A DNA stretch of 64,000 nt from Ferrimonas pelagia (GTDB lineage: Bacteria; Pseudomonadota; Gammaproteobacteria; Enterobacterales; Shewanellaceae), in assembly GCF_039543565.1 (NCBI RefSeq), contig NZ_BAABJZ010000104.1, forward strand, positions 57,441 to 121,440. Reading direction: 5' to 3'. The number at the start of each line of letters is the position of its first letter. Position 1 is the first letter of the stretch. Below, piece after piece: positions 26,117 through 35,365 of the stretch. The translations under genes and the position numbers were made by a program. The notes beneath the pieces were generated by a model that saw only the letters and a list, made by a program, of their open reading frames with translations, searched no databases and had not been told where the DNA came from.

Positions 26117-26131
26117 CTCAGGGACTCAAGC

Positions 26132-26950
26132 ATGTTGTCGATTGATACCGGGCTCCTCTCCACCCACAACCGGGATCTGAGCGCCCTGACACCGGAGCAA
26201 ACCGCGTTTGAGATCCGGGAGCTGAGCCTGTCTTACGGTGACAAGCCCGCACTGAACCGGATCAGCATGAAGATCCCTAAACATCAGGTGACCGCGTTTA
26301 TCGGTCCCTCTGGCTGCGGTAAATCCACCCTGTTGCGCTGCTTGAATCGGATGAACGATCTGATCGACGGTTGCCAGATAGAGGGGCAGATCCTGTTAGA
26401 CGGGGATGATATTCACGACAAGCGGATCGATGTGGCGGCCCTACGGCGTAATGTCGGCATGGTGTTTCAGCGGCCAAACCCGTTTCCTAAGTCGATCTAC
26501 GAAAACGTGGTGTACGGCTTACGCTTACAGGGCATCAACGATCGGCGCCGGTTGGACGAGGCCGTGGAGAAGGCGCTCAAGGCGGCGGCGTTGTGGGACG
26601 AGGTCAAAGAGCGACTGGGTGACAACGCCTACAGCTTATCGGGCGGTCAGCAGCAGCGCCTGGTGATCGCTCGGGCGATCGCGATCGAGCCACAGGTGCT
26701 GCTACTCGATGAGCCGACCTCGGCGTTGGATCCTATTTCGACCTTGACCATCGAGGAGTTGATCACCGAACTAAAGCAGTCTTTTACCGTGGTGATCGTA
26801 ACCCACAATATGCAGCAGGCGGCGCGGGTCTCGGACAATACCGCCTTTATGTATCTGGGTGAGATGATCGAATACAGTGACACCAACACCCTTTTCACCA
26901 CACCGGCGAAGAAACAGACCGAAGATTATATTACCGGTCGTTACGGCTAG
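26132..26950 (+). CDS. pstB: Phosphate ABC transporter ATP-binding protein PstB
   Basis: A 272-residue ABC ATPase. Walker A GPSGCGKST (about 58-66), Q-loop VFQRPNPFPKSIYENV (the PNPFP form typical of PstB), signature LSGGQQQRL (about 169), Walker B VLLLDEPTSALDP and switch His in VVIVTHNMQQAARVSD are all intact. It ends with the family-typical LFTTPAKKQTEDYITGRYG. It has a ~25-residue N-terminal extension compared with E. coli PstB. It powers phosphate import through PstC/PstA and signals to PhoR through PhoU, encoded 13 nt downstream. Confidence 0.96.
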   Translation: MLSIDTGLLSTHNRDLSALTPEQTAFEIRELSLSYGDKPALNRISMKIPKHQVTAFIGPSGCGKSTLLRCLNRMNDLIDGCQIEGQILLDGDDIHDKRIDVAALRRNVGMVFQRPNPFPKSIYENVVYGLRLQGINDRRRLDEAVEKALKAAALWDEVKERLGDNAYSLSGGQQQRLVIARAIAIEPQVLLLDEPTSALDPISTLTIEELITELKQSFTVVIVTHNMQQAARVSDNTAFMYLGEMIEYSDTNTLFTTPAKKQTEDYITGRYG

Positions 26951-26963
26951 GCAGGACGGACAG

Positions 26964-27671
26964 ATGGATAACCTTAATTTGAGTAAGCATATCTCGGGTC
27001 GGTTTAATGCCGAGCTGGAGGATGTGCGTAACCGGGTGATGGCGATGGGCGGTTTGGTCGAGGAGCAGTTGACCAACGCGTTGGAGGTATTGCAAAGCGG
27101 TGATGAGCAACTGGCGAATAAAGTGATCGCCCATGATCGCAAGGTCAATACCATGGAGGTCACCATCGATGAGGAGTGCACCCGGATCATCGCCAAACGG
27201 CAACCGGCGGCGTCGGATCTGCGCTTGGTATTGGCGATCTCTAAGGCGGTGACGGATCTGGAGCGGATCGGCGACTCCGCGGAGCGGATCGCGCGGATGG
27301 CGGCGGAGCAAGATGGCAAACGCCACCGAGGCATGCTGATGGCGATGGACGCCATGGGGCGGCAGACGCAGCGCATGCTGCACGACGTGCTCGACGCCTT
27401 TGCGCGCATGGATGTGGAAGCGGCGATGCGGATCCACAAAGAGGACAGCAAGATCGACGATGCCTATGAAGGGGTGGTGCGTCAGCTGATGACCTTTATG
27501 ATGGAGGATCCACGTTCGATCCCCAGTATCCTCGACGTGCTGTGGGCGGCGCGTTCGCTGGAGCGGATCGGCGATCGTTGCCAGAACATCTGTGAATACG
27601 TGATCTATTACGTTAAAGGCAAAGATATTCGCCACTTGGACATGAACCAGGTGGAGGATCTGCTCAAGTAA
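26964..27671 (+). CDS. phoU: Phosphate signalling protein PhoU
   Basis: A 235-residue all-helical protein with two PhoU repeats. Each repeat carries its metal-binding motif: DLERIGDSAERIARM in the first and SLERIGDRCQNICEYVIYYVKG in the second. PhoU links the Pst transporter to PhoR and keeps the Pho regulon off when phosphate is plentiful. Start 26964 (MDNLNLSKHISGRFNAEL) matches the family N terminus; an upstream extension would overlap pstB. It is the last gene of pstCAB-phoU and is followed by a strong terminator. Confidence 0.95.
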   Translation: MDNLNLSKHISGRFNAELEDVRNRVMAMGGLVEEQLTNALEVLQSGDEQLANKVIAHDRKVNTMEVTIDEECTRIIAKRQPAASDLRLVLAISKAVTDLERIGDSAERIARMAAEQDGKRHRGMLMAMDAMGRQTQRMLHDVLDAFARMDVEAAMRIHKEDSKIDDAYEGVVRQLMTFMMEDPRSIPSILDVLWAARSLERIGDRCQNICEYVIYYVKGKDIRHLDMNQVEDLLK

Positions 27672-27690
27672 ACCGGCAGACAAAACACTC

Positions 27691-27718
27691 AGGCCACAGC
27701 CCGCGCTGTGGCCTTTTT
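27691..27718 (+). terminator. Rho-independent terminator after phoU
   Basis: A 10-bp stem AGGCCACAGC/GCTGTGGCCT with a 4-nt loop and TTTTT, 19 nt past the phoU stop. It ends the pstCAB-phoU operon. Confidence 0.9.
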
Positions 27719-27731
27719 GATCGTCGGCCGC

Positions 27732-28121
27732 TTAATCCTGATACTGGGGCCAGATCTCCGCTTGTGAGCCCTTGACCAAGCGTTGCAACTCCTGCACCGG
27801 CGGGGTGCCTTCCAACAGGTTGACGGTGGCAAACCACTGCATTAATAGTACCAAGATGCAGATTAGAAACGCTTTCCAGTAGGGGCAATCCAGTAGCAGT
27901 GAAAAGGCAAAGCCGCCGCCGATCAGGCCCGCAAGCCAGATCCACCTGGGCTCGTCGAGAAAGAGCTGGGCCAGATCTTGCAGTGCAAGCAGGGCGGCCA
28001 CGGCCGCCAAAGCGGCAAACCAGCTAGGATTGCCGATCTTTAGGGCGCGCACGCCGACGAATACCGGCGTGAGCGCCAGCAAGACGGCGATGATGAGAAA
28101 CAGAAATAACTGCAATACCAC
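27732..28121 (-). CDS. Small multi-pass inner-membrane protein, unassigned
   Basis: A 129-residue protein with about four hydrophobic segments (1-22, 33-52, 60-78, 82-105) and a short polar C terminus. I do not recognise the family. The GTG start at 28121 is only one nucleotide past the stop of the upstream metallohydrolase gene, so the two are probably cotranscribed and translationally coupled. A slightly different start is possible. Confidence 0.6.
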   Translation of the reverse strand: MVLQLFLFLIIAVLLALTPVFVGVRALKIGNPSWFAALAAVAALLALQDLAQLFLDEPRWIWLAGLIGGGFAFSLLLDCPYWKAFLICILVLLMQWFATVNLLEGTPPVQELQRLVKGSQAEIWPQYQD

Positions 28122-28122
28122 G

Positions 28123-28983
28123 TTAGTACTCCTGTAGCTCCCGCCAAAGGGTATCGATCCAGCGTTCTTGAGAGATGAAAGACCAACTCCAGTTTTCGAG
28201 TGCGCTGGGTAGGCCTTGTTGGTGCCATTGAGCCTCAGGCTGACCGGACATCTGTTGCGCCCAATCCAGCGACTCTTGCAGCATCAGCATAAAGCGGGCG
28301 AGATCTTGCCGATCGGCCAAGTCACCGTGCCCTGGGATGATCTTAGTGTCGTCATCACACCATGGCAAAACCTGTTCGATCCGCTGCAGGTAGGCCCGGA
28401 CGCTGCCGCCATGCTGGTGATCGATGTACGGGAAGCGATCCTTAAACATGAGATCGCCCATATGGAGCACGTTTGCCTGTTCAAACAGAATCACGGCATC
28501 CCCATCGGTGTGGCCTGGCCCCAAATGCATTATCCGCACCGTATCGCCATTATAGTGCAGCTCAAGGCCCTGCTCGAAGGTGAGGACTGGCAGTGCGGTC
28601 ACATCCGTCTCGCCTTCGCTCTGCAGATGGCGACGGACGTTGCGATGGGCCATCAGTACGCCCTGCTGGGCAAAATGACGGTTGCCGCCGGTATGATCGC
28701 TGTGATGGTGCGTGTTGATCACATAGTCCGGTCGTCCGGCACTGGCGGGATGCAAGGTGTTGAGCTCGGCCTGGATCTTGTCAGCCAACGGCGCGAACTG
28801 ATCGTCAATGATCAGCAGGCCATCTTTACCGGCACTGACGCCGATGTTGCCGCCCTGACCGGTCAGCATAAAGATCCCTTCAGCCAGCTTCTGACTGCGG
28901 ATCTCCGCTTGGGCAAAGTGTTCTCCGCTTGCGCCTATCGAGGCGCTAACGATCAGCAAAAGCAAGGGAATGAGCCGTAACAT
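28123..28983 (-). CDS. Exported metallo-beta-lactamase-fold hydrolase
   Basis: A 286-residue MBL-fold protein with a signal peptide (MLRLIPLLLLIVSASIGASG). The zinc motif HxHxDH is present as THHHSDHTGG, with further ligands in HLGPGHTDGD and IPGHGDLADR, so a binuclear metal site is expected. It resembles the exported 'MBL fold metallo-hydrolase' group near quinoprotein relay and beta-lactamase-like enzymes, whose substrates are mostly unknown; antibiotic resistance should not be assumed. It is the first gene of a two-gene leftward unit with the small membrane protein. Confidence 0.82.
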   Translation of the reverse strand: MLRLIPLLLLIVSASIGASGEHFAQAEIRSQKLAEGIFMLTGQGGNIGVSAGKDGLLIIDDQFAPLADKIQAELNTLHPASAGRPDYVINTHHHSDHTGGNRHFAQQGVLMAHRNVRRHLQSEGETDVTALPVLTFEQGLELHYNGDTVRIMHLGPGHTDGDAVILFEQANVLHMGDLMFKDRFPYIDHQHGGSVRAYLQRIEQVLPWCDDDTKIIPGHGDLADRQDLARFMLMLQESLDWAQQMSGQPEAQWHQQGLPSALENWSWSFISQERWIDTLWRELQEY

Positions 28984-29041
28984 GCCATGTCGTCCGTAAA
29001 TGCGATGCCTTAGGTTAACCGATTGTTAATAAGTAAGGAAA

Positions 29042-29063
29042 GGGGGATCCCATCGGATCCCCC
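29042..29063 (-). terminator. Probable terminator of the RND efflux operon
   Basis: A perfect 9-bp stem GGGGGATCC/GGATCCCCC with a CATC loop, 12 nt past the stop of the last pump gene. On the leftward strand it is followed by the pyrimidine-rich TTTCCTTACTT, so the T-tract is imperfect. Confidence 0.6.
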
Positions 29064-29075
29064 AAAGCGTCCTGG

Positions 29076-32000
29076 CTATAACCACGCCGGTCGGTGTTGA
29101 TCGCAGAAGCACAATACCCGAGCCACGCCGAGGCTGGCCCGTTGGCGTAGACGCCAAAGCATCAGGTAGAGGTAGGGCACCAGCAGCAAGCTGGTTAGCG
29201 TCGAGAAGGCCAGCCCCCCGATGATGGCGATGGCCATGGGCGTGTAACTTGGGCCGCCACCGGCCAAGCGGGTTTCCCATAACGCGAGGGGGAGCAGCCC
29301 CAGAATGGTGGTGGCGACCGTCATCAGAACTGGGCGCAGGCGGGATACCGCCGCATCGATGATGGCGCTGCGCAGCCGATCCAGCGCTGGCTCGCGCTGA
29401 TTGATCTGATCCACCAGCACGATGCCGTTATTGACCACCACACCCATCAACACCAAGATCCCGATCATCCCCATGATGGAGAGCATGTTGCCGGTGAGCA
29501 GGAAGCTCCAGAAGACGCCGGTGATGGAGAACAGGATGGAGCTGATCACCGCTGTGGGTAATAGCAAGGATTCAAACAGCGCTGCCATTACGATGTAGAT
29601 CATGGCGACGGCCAACAGCATGTTGGTGGCCATCAGTGCTTGGCTTTCATCCTGATACTGAAAGCCGCCGCCAAAGCTGTAGCGATAGCCCTCGGGCAGA
29701 CGGATGGTGTCCATTAGGGCGGTGATCTCCTGGCGCAGCTCATCCATATCTCGCTCGGTGACATTGGCACCGATGGCCACCGCGGTTTGTCGTCCTTCAT
29801 GTCGGATCTCGTCCAACCGTGGCTGCTGGGTCAAGCTGGCAACCTGCTTCAGGGTGATGATCTTGCCATCGATCCGGCCCAGCGGCAGTTGCTGCAAATG
29901 CGCCAACGATTGACGCCAGTGAGGTTGCCACTGCAGTCTGAGCTGGATCTCGCCATTGGGATCGTGCCGGTAGGAGCGCAGGCTTTGACCGCGCAGCGCG
30001 GTTGCGACGGTTTGGGCGGTCTGGGCCAGATCCAGCCCCAGCCGGTTGAGGCGCTCGCGGTCAAACTGCAGCAACAACTCCTGCTCCCCCCCATCCACAT
30101 CGGAGCGGACATCGCTCAGCCCCTCTATTCGGCTTAATAATGGCTGCAATTGCTCGGCCAGCTCCAGCAAAACCTCGGTTGAACGCCCGTGCAGGAACAG
30201 CCGCATGCCGGTTTCGTCGCTGCCCTGCCAGCCAAAGACCGGCTTGGCGTGGGTATAGACTGGGAACCCGGCCGCGATGCGCTCTTTGAGCTGTGGCAGT
30301 GCACGCGGCACGTCATCGCGCAGCAAGAGCGTGGTTTGCAGGTTATCGGCGGAGAAATAGCTGTAGACGGACTCGATGCCAAATTCGGCCTGATGGGCAT
30401 AGAGGTAGGCTTCCATCTGATCGATCATCCCTTCGGTGATCTGCAGACTGTGGCGGCCCTCAAGCTGATAATTGATGAAGAGTCGATTGGGATCGCCTTC
30501 GTCATCGTCGCCACTGGTGACTTGAGACATGGGGATCGCCGTGCTGGCTAGGATCAAAATCGCCACCAAACCGGTGATCTTGGGGTGATCCAACACCCTG
30601 GCCAGGGTACGGCGGTAGCGCGGGGCTTGCACCTGAGCCTGGGTTTGACCCAAATGACCAAATCGAAACAGCAGCAAGGGCAGCAAGGTACGGGAGATCA
30701 CCAGACTGATGGTCAGTGAGATACAGATGGCAATGGCGACGTGTTCGAGAAACACCGTGAGCTGGACTTTGACGCCGAAGATGTTGGGCAGGAAGACGAT
30801 GGCGGTGGTGATGGTCCCGGCCATCACCGCGAGGGCAACCTTGTCGACGCCGGTGCTGACGGCTTTGGCTCGATCACTGGGATCTTGCTGCAGCACGCTC
30901 TCCGACACCACCACCGAGTTGTCGATCAACATGCCGACGGCCAGCAGCAGACCCATCATCGACAAGATATTGAGGCTGTAACCCAGCAGGTACATCAGGG
31001 CCAACGTAATGATGAGGGACAGGGGCACGGAGATCACGATGATGGCAGTGGTCAGAGGGTTGCGGATAAACAGGAACAAAACGGCAAAGGACAACAACGC
31101 CCCGATCCCACCGGCGCTGGCCAGATCCTTCAGTGAGGCTTTCACCCCAGCGGCTTGATCATCCATGACAAACAGCTCAATGCCATCAAATTGCGGATTG
31201 CTGCGGATCTGCTCCACCAATTGCAGTACCCGATCCGCCACGGTCACCAGATTGGCACCGGAGCTTTTGAACACGTCCAGGCCGACCGCATAGGTTCGAT
31301 CCAAGTGGCGCCCCTCCACCATCTCCGGTCGTTGATAGTCGATCTCGGCCAGATCGCCGAGGCGCAGGCCGGGTTTGATGGTCAGCGCGCGGATCGCCTC
31401 CAGCGAGCGGTATTCTCCCTGCTGTGATACCTGCCAGATCTGCTGGCCGGTGCGCAGGGTGCCCGCGGAGCTGACAAAGTTCTGTGCCTGCAGCAGTTGG
31501 CTTAAGGCATGGTGCTCGATCCCGGCACTGAGCAGGCGCTCAGGCAGCAGCCGGATCTGGATCTCTTGCGGCTCGACGCCATACAGATTGACCCGCGAGA
31601 TCCCCGGCAACCGCTCGATGGGCTGCTTGAGTTGTTTATCGAGCAGATCCCACGCTCCCGCCAGATCCCGCTGGGAGGACAGACGCAGTGTGAGCAGAGG
31701 CATGTCGGCAGTCGAGAACTGCCAGATCAGCACGCGCTCGACGTCCTCTGGCAGCAGATGGCGCACGGCATCGATCCGCTCTCGCACCTCGACCACCTTA
31801 CTGCCAATGGGTTGATCCCAGTCGAAATCCAGCCGGATCCAGGACTCGGTCTGGCTTGAGCCTGAGCGCATCCGTTTGACCCCACTCAGGGTCGCCAGCG
31901 ATTCCTCCAGCACGTTGGTGATCTCCCGTTCCACCTCCTGCGGCGAGCCGCCCTGATAGGGCACCTGCACGGTGATCTCTGGCATCTCCAGTCCAGGCCA

Positions 32001-32135
32001 CATCTCCAGCGGCAGCAGCCGGGTTGCGACTAACCCCAGCAGGGTTAGCGCCAGAAACGCCATCATCACGGTCACCGGGCGGCGCAGTGCGGCCTGGGTC
32101 AGGCCGGTTGACTTGGGTTGATCATGCTTGGCCAT
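29076..32135 (-). CDS. RND efflux pump inner-membrane subunit (second pump of operon)
   Basis: A 1019-residue AcrB/HAE1-type RND transporter with the usual duplicated layout: TM1 after the N-terminal RRPVTVMMAFLALTLLGLVATRLLP, two large periplasmic loops and 12 membrane helices. TM4 carries one acidic residue (LLLAVGMLIDNSVVVSES), as in many HAE1/HAE2-like pumps, where AcrB has two. The C-terminal half repeats the pattern (GMIGILVLMGVVVNNGIVLVDQIN). It uses proton motive force to expel substrates, unknown here. Its start overlaps the stop of the upstream RND gene by 14 nt, implying coupled translation. Confidence 0.9.
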   Translation of the reverse strand: MAKHDQPKSTGLTQAALRRPVTVMMAFLALTLLGLVATRLLPLEMWPGLEMPEITVQVPYQGGSPQEVEREITNVLEESLATLSGVKRMRSGSSQTESWIRLDFDWDQPIGSKVVEVRERIDAVRHLLPEDVERVLIWQFSTADMPLLTLRLSSQRDLAGAWDLLDKQLKQPIERLPGISRVNLYGVEPQEIQIRLLPERLLSAGIEHHALSQLLQAQNFVSSAGTLRTGQQIWQVSQQGEYRSLEAIRALTIKPGLRLGDLAEIDYQRPEMVEGRHLDRTYAVGLDVFKSSGANLVTVADRVLQLVEQIRSNPQFDGIELFVMDDQAAGVKASLKDLASAGGIGALLSFAVLFLFIRNPLTTAIIVISVPLSLIITLALMYLLGYSLNILSMMGLLLAVGMLIDNSVVVSESVLQQDPSDRAKAVSTGVDKVALAVMAGTITTAIVFLPNIFGVKVQLTVFLEHVAIAICISLTISLVISRTLLPLLLFRFGHLGQTQAQVQAPRYRRTLARVLDHPKITGLVAILILASTAIPMSQVTSGDDDEGDPNRLFINYQLEGRHSLQITEGMIDQMEAYLYAHQAEFGIESVYSYFSADNLQTTLLLRDDVPRALPQLKERIAAGFPVYTHAKPVFGWQGSDETGMRLFLHGRSTEVLLELAEQLQPLLSRIEGLSDVRSDVDGGEQELLLQFDRERLNRLGLDLAQTAQTVATALRGQSLRSYRHDPNGEIQLRLQWQPHWRQSLAHLQQLPLGRIDGKIITLKQVASLTQQPRLDEIRHEGRQTAVAIGANVTERDMDELRQEITALMDTIRLPEGYRYSFGGGFQYQDESQALMATNMLLAVAMIYIVMAALFESLLLPTAVISSILFSITGVFWSFLLTGNMLSIMGMIGILVLMGVVVNNGIVLVDQINQREPALDRLRSAIIDAAVSRLRPVLMTVATTILGLLPLALWETRLAGGGPSYTPMAIAIIGGLAFSTLTSLLLVPYLYLMLWRLRQRASLGVARVLCFCDQHRPAWL

Positions 32136-35100
32136 CGGACACCTCCGTGGTCATGGCGTGGCGTTCGCCCAGCGCGTAGAGCACGGGTACCACCACCAGA
32201 GTCAGCAGGGTGGCAACGGCGAGGCCGAAGATCACGGTGATCGCCATCGGCGCCCGCAGCTCGGCCCCTTCCCCCAGCCCCAGCAACATCGGCAGCAGGC
32301 CCAGCGCCGTGGTGAGGGTGGTCATCAGGATCGGCCGCAGCCGATTGGCCGCGGCCTGCTCGATGGCCGTGATCGTACTCAGGCCCTGCTGACGCAGTTG
32401 ATTGATGCGGTCGACCAGGACAATGGCGTTGTTCACGACGATCCCGCACAGCATGATCAGGCCGACAAAGACCAGCACCGACAATGGCGTGACGGTCAGC
32501 CACAGGCCATAAATACTGCCCGCCAGCGCCATGGGAATGGCAGCAAGGATCATGAGCGGCTGTTTGAAGGACTCAAACTGGCTGGCCATGACGATGTAAA
32601 CCAGGAACACAGCAAGGGCCAGGGCGATCTTGAGCGAGCGGCTGGACTGCTCCATCTCCTCATTCTGGCCGCCGAAGATCAGCGTCATGCCGGCGGGCAG
32701 GGTCAGTTTTGCCAACAGCGAGCGAGCGGCGTCGACCCCCTCACTCAGGCTGCCTTGGGTCAGTCCGGCGCTGATCACCGCGACCCGTTGCTGGGCGATA
32801 CGGGTGATCGCTGCGGGGCCGACGGACTGCTCGATGGTGGCCACGGCAGAGAGCGAGATAGGTCGATCCGAGCCGGGATTGACGATCAGTGCGCCGATGT
32901 CTTCCACTCTATCTCGGGCGCGCTCGTCGGCTCGAACCCGAATGTCGATCTTGCGGTCATTCAGGGTATAGCGACTGGCGACGGAGCCGCCCACTAAGGT
33001 GGCGATGTGACCGGCCACCTCCGGCGCGGTCAGGCCGAGCGCTGCCAGGCGGGCATGATCAAACTGGATTGCCAGCTCCGGCTGGCCATCGCGCAGGCTG
33101 TTGGTGATATCGCTAAAGCGGGGATCCTGCGCCAGCGTCGCCACGATCTGCGTGCTGGCGTGCTTGAGCTGGTCGAGATCAAAGCCGGTGAGTTCGATCG
33201 CCAGGGGTTGCTTGAAGGAGAGGAGTTGCGGTTGTTTCAGCTCGGCTTCCAGATCGGGCACACGGCTGGCCGTGTGGCGCAGCAAGGCCATCACCTCGGG
33301 CTGGGCCGAAGGATCGGACAGCACCACCTGTAACCGGCCCCAGTTTTCCCCACTGCGGTTTGAGGCCGAAGACATCAGCGCCGCGCTGCCGGCTTGAGAG
33401 TAGGCGTGGCGTACGCCGGGGGCGGTTAGCACCGCGTGTGCCAGATGGGCCAGAACCCGATCCGTATGGGCGACATCGGTGCCCGGCGGCATCTGGATCT
33501 CGAGATAAAACTCACCTTGATTCATCGGTGGGATCAACTCCATGCCCAATCTCGGGGTTTGGTAGGCCGCCAACGCCGTTAGGCCGACGGCCAGGAGCAG
33601 GGTTAGGGCTTTTTGACGCAGTGCCAGCGTGAGCAGGTGTGGGTAGAACCAGGCCAGCGCTGCATACAGGCGGTTGAAGCCCCACAGCAACGGCGCAAAT
33701 ACCAAGCCAGCGATACGGGACAGCATACGACCTAGGTAGATCAATGCGGTCAGCAGCGCGGCCGGCAGCCACTGTAGCACCAGCACAAAGGGAAAGGAGA
33801 CCAGGGTGATCCCATGTTGACCCCATCGTCCTCGGCGAGTGGTTGCGGTTGGACGGCGGGTTTTCGCCACCGGGCTTGGCCAGCGCCAGCCGCTGCGACC
33901 TGCCAGCATTGGGATGGCGGTTAAAGCGATGAGGAGGGACGCCACTAGGGCGAAGGTGACGGTGAGGGCCTGATCGCCAAACAGCGCACCAGCAACGCCC
34001 TCCACAAACAGTAGCGGCACAAAGACCGCCAGGGTGGTCAGGGTCGAGGCGGTGATCGCTCCGGCCACTTCCCGAGTACCGAGTTCAGCCGCTTCGGCCC
34101 GGCTGCGTTGGCCGGTGTCGTTTCGGTCGATGTTTTCCAGCACGACGATGGCGTTATCCACCAGCAGGCCAACGGCCAGGGCGATCCCACCCAGTGACAT
34201 TAGGTTGAGGCTGATCCCGGCAAAATACATCAGATTGAAGGTGGCGATCACCGAGACCGGGATGGAGAGAGAGATGATCAGAGTCGGGCGCAGCTTGCGT
34301 AAAAACAGGAAGATCACCAGCATGGCCAGCAGCGCCCCGATCAGTGCGGCCGAGGTGACCTCGTCGATCGCCCCCTGGATAAATTGGGATTGGTCGTACA
34401 ACAGCTCGATAGGGCGGCTGTCCGGCTGCTCGGCCAATTGGGCCAGGCGACGTTTGACCGCCTGCGCGACCGTCACGGCGTTGGCATCGCCCTCTTTGTA
34501 GATCGCCAGCTCGACCGCATCGACGCCATCGACCCGGGAGATATCGGTGCGCTCGGCGTAGCTGTCTTGAACCTGAGCCACGTCCCGCAAACGGATCTGC
34601 CGGTCGGCGTCGCGATAGACGATCACATTGGCCAGCTCCTCGATGCTGTTGAACTGATTCAAGGTCCGCACCAATAGCTCCTGAGTGCCCTGAGTCAGCT
34701 TGCCGGCGGACAGATTGATGTTTTCAGCCCCGATCCGCTCGACCAACTGCTCGGGCTTGAGCGCCAACTGCGCCAGCTTCTCTTGATCCAGCAGGATCTG
34801 CACCTCGCGCACTAAGCCGCCAGAGGGGCGAACCGAGGCGACGCCACTGACGGATTCCAGCTGGCGTTTGAGATCTTCGTCCGCCCAGCTGCGCAGGGCG
34901 ATCAGGCTGGCCTCATCGCTGTCCGTTGCCTGGACGCCGAGGCGAAGGATCGGATCCAGGTTGGGGTTAAATCGCAGGATAATGGGTTTATCGACGTCCA
35001 GTGGCAGCCAGATGGCATCGAGCTTTTCTCGCACCTCCAGCGCCGCCAGATCCATCGGGGTGCCCCACTCAAACTCCAGCTGCAGATCCGACAAGCCTGC

Positions 35101-35355
35101 GCGGGAGGTGGAGGTCATCCGGCGTAACCCCTTGACGATCCCGACCGACTCCTCGATAGGCTTGGAGATCAGCTGCTCCACCTCGATGGGCGCCGCCCCC
35201 GGATAGAGCGTGCGAATGGTCAAGGTGGGATAGTTCATGTCCGGCAGCAGGGTGACGGACAGGCGGGAGAAGCCCACCATACCAAACAGCAGCAGGGTGA
35301 GGATCCCCATCCAAACGGTCACGGGCCGTTTGATGGCGGTCTGGATCAGTTTCAT
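32122..35355 (-). CDS. RND efflux pump inner-membrane subunit (first pump of operon)
   Basis: A 1077-residue RND transporter: N terminus KRPVTVWMGILTLLLFGMVGFSRL, PYP-like periplasmic start MNYPTLTIRT, and TM4 with one Asp (GIALAVGLLVDNAIVVLENIDR). A longer, basic cytoplasmic linker in the middle (about 500-530, rich in Arg/Thr) separates the halves. The second half ends with VFVGLIMLCGIVVNNAIVLVDR. It differs clearly from the next RND protein, so the pair may form a mixed trimer like MdtB/MdtC or two separate pumps; the sequence alone does not decide. It follows the adaptor gene by 10 nt. Confidence 0.9.
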   Translation of the reverse strand: MKLIQTAIKRPVTVWMGILTLLLFGMVGFSRLSVTLLPDMNYPTLTIRTLYPGAAPIEVEQLISKPIEESVGIVKGLRRMTSTSRAGLSDLQLEFEWGTPMDLAALEVREKLDAIWLPLDVDKPIILRFNPNLDPILRLGVQATDSDEASLIALRSWADEDLKRQLESVSGVASVRPSGGLVREVQILLDQEKLAQLALKPEQLVERIGAENINLSAGKLTQGTQELLVRTLNQFNSIEELANVIVYRDADRQIRLRDVAQVQDSYAERTDISRVDGVDAVELAIYKEGDANAVTVAQAVKRRLAQLAEQPDSRPIELLYDQSQFIQGAIDEVTSAALIGALLAMLVIFLFLRKLRPTLIISLSIPVSVIATFNLMYFAGISLNLMSLGGIALAVGLLVDNAIVVLENIDRNDTGQRSRAEAAELGTREVAGAITASTLTTLAVFVPLLFVEGVAGALFGDQALTVTFALVASLLIALTAIPMLAGRSGWRWPSPVAKTRRPTATTRRGRWGQHGITLVSFPFVLVLQWLPAALLTALIYLGRMLSRIAGLVFAPLLWGFNRLYAALAWFYPHLLTLALRQKALTLLLAVGLTALAAYQTPRLGMELIPPMNQGEFYLEIQMPPGTDVAHTDRVLAHLAHAVLTAPGVRHAYSQAGSAALMSSASNRSGENWGRLQVVLSDPSAQPEVMALLRHTASRVPDLEAELKQPQLLSFKQPLAIELTGFDLDQLKHASTQIVATLAQDPRFSDITNSLRDGQPELAIQFDHARLAALGLTAPEVAGHIATLVGGSVASRYTLNDRKIDIRVRADERARDRVEDIGALIVNPGSDRPISLSAVATIEQSVGPAAITRIAQQRVAVISAGLTQGSLSEGVDAARSLLAKLTLPAGMTLIFGGQNEEMEQSSRSLKIALALAVFLVYIVMASQFESFKQPLMILAAIPMALAGSIYGLWLTVTPLSVLVFVGLIMLCGIVVNNAIVLVDRINQLRQQGLSTITAIEQAAANRLRPILMTTLTTALGLLPMLLGLGEGAELRAPMAITVIFGLAVATLLTLVVVPVLYALGERHAMTTEVSDGQA

Positions 35356-35365
35356 CGGGCGATCC

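Noticed and set aside
28123..28983. Beta-lactamase resistance gene
   Set aside because: The metallo-beta-lactamase fold is shared by many hydrolases; nothing in the sequence shows lactam specificity.
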